Shown one piece after another: positions 42,823 to 52,140 of a stretch of DNA of 64,000 bases. Position 1 is the first letter of the stretch. The number at the start of each line of letters is the position of its first letter. Below the pieces are notes generated by a model. It saw nothing but the letters and a program-made list of their open reading frames with translations, was not told the origin of the DNA and did not search any database. The DNA is from Streptomyces puniciscabiei (GTDB taxonomy: Bacteria; Actinomycetota; Actinomycetes; Streptomycetales; Streptomycetaceae), in assembly GCF_006715785.1 (NCBI RefSeq), contig NZ_VFNX01000001.1, positions 2,866,501 through 2,930,500 of the forward strand, given 5' to 3'. Made by a program: the position numbers and the translations under genes.

Positions 42823-43131
42823 CGCCCATTTCACCCCCGGTGTGCTGCCACTTCCGCAGCGCAACTATGCGCGGCGGCGACCGGGTCCGCAACACGGCTC
42901 ACCACAACAGGGCTGCCACAAAACACCGTTATGTCCTGGTATCGCCCAGGCTCCGCCCTTCGCATTGCAACAAGCTGATGGTGGTGGGGCGGACCGCGTC
43001 ACGGCATCGTTGGTCACACCTTCCCCGGGTGTCACCGGATCACCGGACACGGTGACGCTCGCCGGGAAAGCCGCAGGGCGGTCGCACCGCGTCCACGGGG
43101 GTGATGCGGTGGGCTCCCCGCCGGGAAGGGA
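42823..43131. other. Non-coding region between regulator D and the sugar-binding gene
   Basis: No gene seen. The regulator D promoter should lie here, since D reads leftward from 42822 and the next gene ends at 43176. Bases 43029-43050 form an imperfect hairpin (GTGT and ACAC around CCGG/CCGG), followed by GGTGAC that can pair with GTCACC. No ORF with coding-like third positions was found. Confidence 0.5.
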
Positions 43132-43167
43132 CCCGGGCCCCGGGGGTCGCCGACCCCAGGGCCCGGG
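43132..43167 (-). terminator. Terminator after the sugar-binding lipoprotein gene
   Basis: CCCGGGCCC (43132-43140) pairs with GGGCCCGGG (43159-43167), and the inner GGGGTC (43143-43148) pairs with GACCCC (43152-43157). It begins 9 bp past the stop codon. Confidence 0.8.
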
Positions 43168-43175
43168 GACGTGCC

Positions 43176-44288
43176 CTACTTCAGGCCGATCGCCAAGCAC
43201 GCCGCCTTGTACTTGGCCGTGCAGATGTCGCCCACGGTGTAGATGCCGTCCGCGACGACCGTGGACTTGATGTTGCTCCTGGTCAGGGCGACCGGCTGGA
43301 TCAGCTTGGCCGGGATGCTCTTGGTGGTGGGGCTGTCGACCTTTTCCTGGGTGAGCGCGTCGAACTGGATGTCCTTGCCCTGGACCTTGGCGACGGCCAT
43401 CTGCGCCGCGGCTTCGGCCTCGTCCGGGTAGGCCTTGTAGACGCTCATGTACTGCTCGCCGGCCACGATCCGCTGGACCGCGTCCAGTTCGGCGTCCTGG
43501 CCGGTGACCGGGGGAAGGCTGGTGACACCGGCGGCCTTCAGGGCCTTGATGACGCCGCCCGCCATGCCGTCGTTGGCGGCGTAGACGCCGGCGATGTTGT
43601 TCTTGCCGAGCGCGGCGATGGCCTTGGCCATCTCGGTCTCGGCGAGCTCCGGCTTCCAGTCCGTGGTGTCGTACGTCTCCGCGATCGTCACCTTGCCGGT
43701 CAGCTCGGAGAGCGCGCCCTGCTTGAACTGCTTGGCGTTCGGGTCGGTGGGCGAGCCGTTCACCATGACGACCTTGCTGGAGGTGTCGGAGCCGAGGGCC
43801 TCCAGCAGCGTGCGGCCCTGCACCTCGCCGACGAGCTCGTTGTCGAAGGAGACGTAGGCGTCGATCGGGCCCTCGGCGAGACGGTCGTAGGCGATGACCG
43901 GGATGCCCGCGTCCTTGGCCTTCTTCACCTCGTCGGCGATGGAGTGCGCGTCCACCGCGTCGACCATGATGAGGTCGACCTTCTCGTCGATCATCTTCTG
44001 CATCTGCGAGGCCTGCCGGGAGGCGTCCGCGTCGGCGTTGGCGTACTCGACCTTGCCCTTCTTGCCCGTCAGTTCGGCCACCTTGCTCTTGATGATGGGG
44101 TAGTCGAACCTGTCGTAACGGGTGTTCGCCTTCTCCGGCAGCAGCAGGCCCACCGTGATGTCGTCGCCCTTGCTCGGGCTCGCGCTCGCGCCGCTCCCCG
44201 TCGCTCCCAGCACGCCGCAGCCGGCGAGCGAGAGGGTCATCGTGGATGCGGCCACGGATATGGCGATACGACGCATTCGAGGGCTCAC
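43176..44288 (-). CDS. Sugar ABC transporter substrate-binding lipoprotein (xylose/ribose type), orphan
   Basis: A 370-residue periplasmic-binding-protein-fold lipoprotein. The lipobox LAGC places the lipidated Cys at residue 24 from the GTG start (an internal ATG at 44276 would also keep it). The mature protein shows DITVGLLLPEKANTRYDRFDYP, VDLIMVDAVDAHSIADEVKKAKDAGIPVIAYDRL and NIAGVYAANDGMAGGVIKALKAAG, as in XylF/ChvE-like sugar binders. No permease or ATPase gene is nearby, so it either serves transporters elsewhere or acts as a sensor. It sits between the regulator array and the dnaK operon. Confidence 0.9.
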   Translation of the reverse strand: MSPRMRRIAISVAASTMTLSLAGCGVLGATGSGASASPSKGDDITVGLLLPEKANTRYDRFDYPIIKSKVAELTGKKGKVEYANADADASRQASQMQKMIDEKVDLIMVDAVDAHSIADEVKKAKDAGIPVIAYDRLAEGPIDAYVSFDNELVGEVQGRTLLEALGSDTSSKVVMVNGSPTDPNAKQFKQGALSELTGKVTIAETYDTTDWKPELAETEMAKAIAALGKNNIAGVYAANDGMAGGVIKALKAAGVTSLPPVTGQDAELDAVQRIVAGEQYMSVYKAYPDEAEAAAQMAVAKVQGKDIQFDALTQEKVDSPTTKSIPAKLIQPVALTRSNIKSTVVADGIYTVGDICTAKYKAACLAIGLK

Positions 44289-44571
44289 TTCAGGTGCGTT
44301 CCGGACGTAGGGCAGCTATACGACCCAGGTGTCTGAAAAGACAACGCGGACGCCACACCCGCCGTCAAGAAGAACTACTTAACGAGTCCGCAACACCACG
44401 CTCAGCTGACTCTGTGAAGGGGCGGCGGAATCACCTCCAAACACTCTTTACGGACCCTCCATTCAAGGGCGGTTCATGGATCGGCAAAGACCGGTACAAC
44501 CAACCGGGTTCCCGGCGAGTCGTGATCACCGGCAGCCGTGCGCCGCTTCCCCGACTCGAGCAGAGGACCGA
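44289..44571. other. Divergent promoter region
   Basis: No gene. The region drives the sugar-binding gene (left) and the PA14/FnIII gene (right). On the minus strand TTGACG with an 18-bp spacer and TTGTCT is a possible sigma-70-like promoter around 44340-44370. A small hairpin TGTCT-GAAA-AGACA lies at 44330-44343. Confidence 0.35.
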
Positions 44572-46574
44572 ATGAACCCAGCCAGACGCGCGACCGCGAC
44601 AGCCGTCGTACTCGCCACCGCCGGCACCCTGCTGAACGCGGCCGCCCTGTCCGTCACCGCCGCGACGACGTGCGCCTCGCCGGTGTACAAGCGCACGTTC
44701 TACGCGAACACCACGTTCTCCGGCACACCGAAGAAGACGGACTGCGACTCCGTCATCGACCAGAGCTGGACCGGCGCACCCGCCTCGGGGCTGCCAAGGG
44801 ACAACTTCGGCGTCCGCTGGACCGTCACCCGGGACTTCGGCTCCGGCGGGCCCTTCTCCTTCGCCGCCTCCGGGACCGACGGCATCCGCGTGTACCTGGA
44901 CGGCGTCCGCAAGGTCGACCTGTGGTCCAACACCTCGGGCACGCGGGCGAGGACCGTCAACGTCACCGTCCCGTCCGGCAAGCACACCCTGCGGCTCGAC
45001 TACGTCAACTGGACCGGCGCGGCGAGCGTGAAGTTCGGCTACACCCCGCGCACCTCCGCCACCGTCGACACGGTCAAGCCCCTGGTACCGACGGGGACTT
45101 CGGTCCGTTACGACTCCGCGACCGGCAAGACCCGGATCGGCTGGGCGAGGAACGCCGAGCTGGACCTCGCCGGTTACCGCGTCTACCGGCGGCTGAAGGG
45201 CACCTCGTACCCCGGCCGGCCACTGGCCACGACCACCTCCACCACGTACACCGACACCCCGCCCGCGACGGCGCCACCTACTACTACGAGGTCCGCGCCT
45301 ACGACAAGGCGGGCAACGAGTCCTCGGGCACGGCCGACCAGCCCGTCACCACCGTGGACACCACCGCACCGGCCGCGCCCGCCGCCGACACGGGCTGGTC
45401 CATGGACCCGGTCCGCGAGGTCACGCTGACGTGGCGCCAGAACACCGAGCCCGACCTCGCCGGCTACCGGGTCCACCGCTCCACGTCGTGGCCGGTCACG
45501 GTGACCCGCGACAACCTGGTGAGCGGCGACACCCTCGTGCACTCCACGTGGTGGACCGACCGGCCCCCGCAGACCGGCGGGTCCTTCTTCTACGTCGTCA
45601 CCGCCGTCGACACCTCGGGCAACGAGTCGGCCCCCTCGGCCGCCTCGCAGTACTTCACCCGGGACGAGACACCGCCCACCTACGTCCCGGAGGTGAAGGC
45701 CGTCGACGGCGAGCGCGGCGTCGACCTGAGCTGGGCGTGGGGCCCCGGGAGCGGCGACATCTCGCGCTTCGTCGTCTACCGGGACGGCGAGGAGATCGCC
45801 CGGGTGGCCGCCGCCTCCTACCAGGACACCGACATCGAGCGCTCCTCCACGCACACCTACGCAGTCCAGGCCATGGACGACGCGGGCAACAGCGCCCCCC
45901 GCTCCGCCCCCGTCACCGTCCAGCACATCGGCGACTACACGCCCCCGCCCGCCGTGACCGGGCTGACCGCCACCCCTCAGGGCAACGGCGTCCTGCTCGA
46001 CTGGGACGACAGCCCCGCCGACGACGTGGACCACTACGAGATCCACCGGGGCGTGTACCGCGACGGCGCCTGGACCTACACCGACATCACCGACAGCATG
46101 CCGTTCGGCACGGTCTGGTCCAGGAACCGGGACGTGAGCCTGCCCGACGGCGAGCACCTGCGGTACGTCGTCGTGGCCGTCGACCGGGACGGCAACGCAC
46201 TGGATCCGGGCGCCTCGTCCGCCGTCGAGGTCACCGAGCTGGACCAGATGCCGGCGGAGACCTACCCCTTGGAGTCCGGCGCGCTGCGCGTGCGGATCGA
46301 GGACACCGCCCAGGGCCCCGAGATCGACGCCTTCCACGACGGTGCCGACCCGAAGGGCGCCCCGACCGGGTACCTCGTGTACCGCTGGGACCGCTCCGCG
46401 GGCGCCTATGCGCGGCTGACGGACACGCCCGTCGGCTTCGGCTCCTTCGGCTACACGGACACCACCGCGCCCGCGGCCGACACCGTCTTCTACAAGGTCA
46501 CCGCCGTCTACGCCGACGGCACCGAGTCGGACCCGGTCGGAGGGCACGTGTTCCGGATCGGCCTCACAGCCTGA
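44572..46574 (+). pseudogene. Secreted PA14/fibronectin type III protein, frameshifted
   Basis: About 667 residues if the frame is restored. Order: signal peptide (RRATATAVVLATAGTLLNAAALSVTAA), a PA14-like domain (TFYANTTFSG, DFGSGGPFSFAASGTDGIRVYLDGVRKVD, KHTLRLDYVNWTGAASVKFGY), then about five FnIII-like repeats marked by DLAGYRVYR, DLAGYRVHRS, FVVYRDGEEIA and DHYEIHRG. The first frame runs correctly to YTDTP near 45260; the match resumes one frame earlier at DGATYYYEVRAYDKAGN (45267). One base is missing from the CCCC run at 45257-45260. This is either a sequencing error or a genuine inactivating deletion. Intact, it would be an extracellular carbohydrate- or surface-binding protein. Confidence 0.82.
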
Positions 46575-46605
46575 GGCCCAGAACCTGAGGCCCAGAACCT
46601 GAGGC
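46571..46605. repeat. Short tandem repeat after the PA14/FnIII gene
   Basis: CTGAGGCCCAGAAC is repeated twice in direct tandem, followed by a partial third copy CTGAGGC. The first copy includes the stop codon of the gene. Confidence 0.75.
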
Positions 46606-46613
46606 ACGGAAAA

Positions 46614-46639
46614 GGGCCCGGAGGTCGTCCTCCGGGCCC
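46614..46639. terminator. Bidirectional terminator between the PA14/FnIII gene and hspR
   Basis: GGGCCCGGAGG (46614-46624) pairs with CCTCCGGGCCC (46629-46639) over the loop TCGT. An AAAA run on its left becomes a T run for minus-strand transcription coming from hspR. Confidence 0.85.
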
Positions 46640-46655
46640 CTTCGCCGTGTTCCAC

Positions 46656-47105
46656 TCAGTCCTGCTGCTGCCGCTTCGGCCGCCACACCACCAGCGCGCT
46701 GGTCTGCTGGACCTCCTGGTACGGGACCAGGTCGCGCCGGTAGGAGGCGTGCACGGCGGCCTCGCGCTGCTGCATCGCGGCCGCCGCGCCGTCCAGGGCC
46801 GCTTCCAGTTCCGCGACGCGGGACTGCAGCGCGGCGACCTGGTTCTCCAGTTCGATGATGCGCTTGATGCCGGCCAGGTTGATGCCCTCGTCCTGCGACA
46901 ACTGCTGCACCTGGCGGAGCAGTTCGATGTCGCGGGCCGAGTAACGGCGGCCCCGCCCGGCGGTCCGGTCCGGGGAGACCAGGCCCAGGCGGTCGTACTG
47001 GCGCAGCGTCTGCGGGTGGAGTCCGGAGAGCTGGGCCGCCACCGAGATGACGTAGACCGGGGTCTCCTCGGTCAGTTCATACGGGTTACGTCGACGGCCG
47101 TCCAT
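46656..47105 (-). CDS. hspR: Heat shock repressor HspR
   Basis: MerR-like autoregulatory repressor of 149 residues. The DNA-binding part reads YVISVAAQLSGLHPQTLRQYDRLGLVSPDRTAGRGRRYSARDIELLRQVQQLSQDEGINLAGIKRII, followed by a coiled-coil (LENQVAALQSRVAELEAAL) and a basic C-terminal tail. HspR binds HAIR sequences with DnaK as co-repressor in Streptomyces. It is last in the dnaK operon, five bases after dnaJ. Predicted targets in this window are the two HAIR sites before dnaK and the one before clpB. Confidence 0.96.
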   Translation of the reverse strand: MDGRRRNPYELTEETPVYVISVAAQLSGLHPQTLRQYDRLGLVSPDRTAGRGRRYSARDIELLRQVQQLSQDEGINLAGIKRIIELENQVAALQSRVAELEAALDGAAAAMQQREAAVHASYRRDLVPYQEVQQTSALVVWRPKRQQQD

Positions 47106-47110
47106 CTCTC

Positions 47111-48283
47111 TCAGTCTCCCTTCGCGGCCTCGAACAGCTCCGCCCGCGGATCCTCGCCCGCGGTCGCCTCGCGATACGCCTCGAGCGCGTCACGAGCCTT
47201 CCCCGACAGGTCCTGGGGCACACGCACCTCGACGGTGACCAGCAGGTCGCCGCGGGTGCCGTCCTTGCGGACCGCGCCCTTGCCGCGGGCACGCATGGTG
47301 CGGCCGTTGGGCGTGCCGGGGGGCAGCTTCAGGGTGACGGCCGGGCCGCCCAGGGTGGGGACCCGCACCTCGCCGCCGAGCGCGGCCTCGGCGAAGGTCA
47401 CCGGGACGGTCACCGTGAGGTTGTCGCCCTTGCGCCCGAACACCGGGTGCGCGCCGACGTGCACGACCACGTAGAGGTCGCCCGCCGGTCCGCCCCGCTC
47501 GCCGGGCGCGCCCTTGCCGCGCAGCCGGATGCGCTGCCCGTCGGTCACCCCGGCCGGGATGCGGACCTGCATGGTGCGCGAGGACTTGGCGCGGCCGCTG
47601 CCCTTGCACTCCATGCAGGGGTGCTCGGCGATGAGCCCGCGGCCCTTGCAGTCCGGGCAGGGGTCGGTGAGCGAGAAGCCGCCGCCGGAGCCCCGGGCGA
47701 CCTGGCCGGTGCCGACGCAGGTCGGGCACACGCGCGGTGTGCCGTTCTTGTCGCCGGTGCCGGAGCAGGCCTTGCAGGGCGCCTGGGAGGACATCCGCAG
47801 CGGCACCGTGGCGCCCTCGATGGCCTCCGTGAAGCTCAGCGTGACCTCGGTGTCGATGTCCTGGCCACGCCGGGGCTGGGTACGGGCCGTACCCGCGCCG
47901 CCGCGGTTGAACAGGCCCCCGAAGACGTCACCGAGTCCACCCCCGAAGCCTCCGCCCTGGGTGGTGGTCCCGCCGCCTCCGAAGAGGTCGCCCAGGTCGA
48001 AGTTGAAGGAGCCGCCGGCGCCCGGCCCGGGGCGGAACCCGCCGTTGCCGAACAGGGCGCGGGCCTCGTCGTACTCCTTGCGCTTCTTGGGGTCGCCGAG
48101 TATGTCGTTCGCCTCGGAGATCTCCTTGAAGCGCTCCTCGGCCTTGGCGTTGCCCTTGTTGGCGTCCGGGTGGAACTCGCGGGCGAGCTTCCGGTACGCC
48201 TTCTTGATCTCGGCCTCGGTGGCGTCCTTGGGGACGCCGAGGACCTTGTAGTAGTCCTTCTCGATGAAGTCCTTGGTGCTCAT
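47111..48283 (-). CDS. dnaJ: Chaperone DnaJ
   Basis: Type I J-protein of 390 residues that stimulates the DnaK ATPase and delivers substrates. Domains: J domain with the HPD tripeptide (EFHPDANKGNAK) in residues 1-75, a Gly/Phe-rich stretch (~80-125, GGGTTTQGGGFGGGLGD), four CxxCxGxG zinc-finger repeats (CKACSGTG, CPTCVGTG, CPDCKGRG, CMECKGSG), and the C-terminal substrate domain. It lies 36 bp after grpE and is followed by hspR, the classic actinobacterial order. Confidence 0.97.
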   Translation of the reverse strand: MSTKDFIEKDYYKVLGVPKDATEAEIKKAYRKLAREFHPDANKGNAKAEERFKEISEANDILGDPKKRKEYDEARALFGNGGFRPGPGAGGSFNFDLGDLFGGGGTTTQGGGFGGGLGDVFGGLFNRGGAGTARTQPRRGQDIDTEVTLSFTEAIEGATVPLRMSSQAPCKACSGTGDKNGTPRVCPTCVGTGQVARGSGGGFSLTDPCPDCKGRGLIAEHPCMECKGSGRAKSSRTMQVRIPAGVTDGQRIRLRGKGAPGERGGPAGDLYVVVHVGAHPVFGRKGDNLTVTVPVTFAEAALGGEVRVPTLGGPAVTLKLPPGTPNGRTMRARGKGAVRKDGTRGDLLVTVEVRVPQDLSGKARDALEAYREATAGEDPRAELFEAAKGD

Positions 48284-48319
48284 CCCCGACGTCCCTCCTT
48301 CCCCTCAGTGGTCCTCACG

Positions 48320-48981
48320 TCAGCCCTCGTCCGGGCCACCGTTCTCCTTGTCGTCGGCCTTCGTCGCCTCGGACTTGTCCTCGGCGCCCTCGGCCTTGAC
48401 CGTCTGCGCGCCCGGCTGCGGCTCGGCGACGGCCACCCGCGCGGGGCGGATGGTGCGCTCGCCGATGCGATACCCGGGCTGCAGGATCGCCACGCAGGTC
48501 GTCTCGGTGACGTCCGGCGCGTAGCTGTGCATCAGGGCCTCGTGGATGGTCGGGTCGAAGGGCTCGCCCTCCTTGCCGAACTGCTGCAGGCCCATCTTGG
48601 CCGCGACGGTCTCCAGCGACTCGGCCACCGACTTGAAGCCGCCGACCAGTTCGCCGTGTTCCCGCGCGCGGCCGATGTCGTCGAGCACGGGCAGGAGCTC
48701 GGTCAGGAGGTTCGCGACGGCGATCTCCTTGACCGCGATCCGGTCGCGCTCGACCCGGCGGCGGTAGTTCTGGTACTCGGCCTGGAGGCGCTGGAGGTCC
48801 AGCGTGCGCTCGTTGAGCGCCGTGCGCACCTGGTCCAGCTGGGCCACCAGACCCACGCTCTCGTTTCCGTCCCCGGCCGGGGCCGCCCCCTCCTCGGGGG
48901 CGGCCTTCGGCTCGGCGTCGTCGGGGGTCGCGCCGGAGGGGACGTCGGGCTTCTCCTCAAAGCCCGGGGTCTCCTCCGTCA

Positions 48982-48982
<1 letters not shown>
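48320..48982 (-). CDS. grpE: Nucleotide exchange factor GrpE
   Basis: DnaK co-chaperone of 220 residues that releases ADP. It has an acidic, low-complexity N-terminus, a long helix (VAQLDQVRTALNERTLDLQRLQAEYQNYRRRVERDR), the four-helix region (NLLTELLPVLDDIGRAREHGELVGGFKSVAESL) and the beta domain ending RTIRPARVAVAEPQPG. The ATG at 48982 shares one base with the dnaK TAA stop, so translation is coupled. A charged tail of about 30 residues follows the beta domain, as in other Streptomyces GrpE proteins. Confidence 0.97.
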
Positions 48983-50892
<1,910 letters not shown>

Positions 50893-50900
50893 TCAACAGA

Positions 50901-50921
50901 CCTGAGTCGACGGGGCTCAAG
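50901..50921. promoter_or_regulatory. HAIR operator 2 upstream of dnaK (12 of 14)
   Basis: CCTGAGT-N7-GCTCAAG differs from the consensus at two positions and lies 31 bp further upstream than HAIR 1, about three helical turns away. It begins only two bases after the stop codon of the upstream glycosyltransferase-like gene. Confidence 0.88.
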
Positions 50922-50923
50922 TC

Positions 50924-51967
50924 TTATCCGTTCCTTACACGCAACTGGCTGGTCACCTGCCCTCTGACCTGCGTCGACGGCCCTCTCCGGGGCGCCTGGG
51001 CGGGGATACGGACACGGATGCGAAGGAGTACGAGAACGGCGAGCAGCGCCCCTCCGCCCACCCACAGCGCGGCTCCCTCCCCCGTCCACCCGGTGTGCAC
51101 GAGCACCCCGACGAGCACCGCGGAGAAGGAGCCCGCGCCGAGCAGTACGACCGTCCCCGCGGGGGTGAGCCCGAGCCCGCGCAGCCGGTGCGCGAGATGG
51201 TCGGGGCCGCGCTTCCACAGCGGACGCCGGGCCAGCCCCCGGGCGAGGACCACCAGGGCGGCGTCGGCGAGGGCGACCGCGGCGAGGCAGAACACCACCG
51301 CCGCGCTCGGCCGGAGGCCGTACCCCGCGCGCGTGAAGACCACGGACGACGACAGCAGGAAGCCGGTGAACAGCGAGCCGCAGGCGCCGAGCCCGATCCG
51401 CGCGGGGTGCCAGTTGTGCATCAGGAAGCCGGTGAGGGCGGCGGCGAGGACGCTCAGCAGCACGGCGAGCCCGTCCATGATCTCAGCGGCGGCGCAGGCC
51501 CCGGCCCCGAAGGCGGTGAAGACCCCGACGGTGCCCGCCAGCCCGTCCGCGTGGTCGAGCCCCTTGAAGGCGAAGGTGGCGAGCACGATCCAGCCCAGGG
51601 CGAGCAGGCCGCCCAGCACGCCCGTCTCGCCGTACGGCACCACCCAGGCCGCCGCCAGGGCCGTACCGGCGAACAGCACGCGCGGGCGGAGCCGCCAGAT
51701 GTCCGCGACCAGGCCCAGTGCGGCCATCGCGGCGGCGGCGTACAGCAGCTGCACGACCCCCTCCCCGAGCGGCGCGACCCCGGTGCGCTGCCCCACCCAG
51801 GCGACGAGGCAGGTGACGGACACCACCGCGAGCCCGCCGAGCAGCGGCAGCCGCCGCTGCCGGCGCCGGTCGAGGATGCCCGCCCGCAGCGCGGGCACCC
51901 TGAGCAGCGCCGCGAGCAGCGCGGCGAGGAGCAGGGAGGCGGTGGCGGCGGCGATCCCGTAGAGCAC
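50924..51967 (-). CDS. MraY/WecA-like glycosyl-phosphotransferase family protein
   Basis: A 347-residue membrane protein with about ten helices. The loop FKGLDHADGLAGTVG matches the NxxDGLDGL/xxxDGLAG motif of the MraY/WecA family, which transfers sugar-1-phosphate from UDP-sugars to polyprenyl phosphate. The earlier DDxxD-type motif is degenerate here (LGLVADIWRLRP, one Asp missing), so activity is uncertain. GTG at 51967 is preferred; GTG at 52012 would add AT-rich, non-coding-like codons. The gene ends two bases before HAIR 2 and reads toward dnaK. Confidence 0.75.
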   Translation of the reverse strand: MLYGIAAATASLLLAALLAALLRVPALRAGILDRRRQRRLPLLGGLAVVSVTCLVAWVGQRTGVAPLGEGVVQLLYAAAAMAALGLVADIWRLRPRVLFAGTALAAAWVVPYGETGVLGGLLALGWIVLATFAFKGLDHADGLAGTVGVFTAFGAGACAAAEIMDGLAVLLSVLAAALTGFLMHNWHPARIGLGACGSLFTGFLLSSSVVFTRAGYGLRPSAAVVFCLAAVALADAALVVLARGLARRPLWKRGPDHLAHRLRGLGLTPAGTVVLLGAGSFSAVLVGVLVHTGWTGEGAALWVGGGALLAVLVLLRIRVRIPAQAPRRGPSTQVRGQVTSQLRVRNG

Positions 51968-52101
51968 GGCTCTAAGGTAGGGGCGAAAGTAGCAATTCGG
52001 TACGAATAACACGATCCGATGACCCTGGGATGATGCGCATCACCCCGCGCTCAGCTGCATCCCGACGGAAGATGGGGGTAGTCTCAGACGGACTGCATAA
52101 G

Positions 52102-52115
52102 TTACCGCTTAGTAA
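52102..52115. promoter_or_regulatory. Inverted repeat upstream of the Fe-S oxidoreductase gene
   Basis: TTAC-N6-GTAA, in the context GTTACCGCTTAGTAAG, lies 26 bp before the ATG of the next gene in an AT-rich patch. Its layout is like a TetR-family operator; the regulator is not in the window. Confidence 0.35.
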
Positions 52116-52140
52116 GTTCGAGGCCGCCTCAGGAGCCCCA

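Noticed and set aside
45240..45280. Programmed -1 ribosomal frameshifting in the PA14/FnIII gene
   Set aside because: No good slippery heptamer or downstream structure is evident, and a missing C in a homopolymer explains the data more simply.
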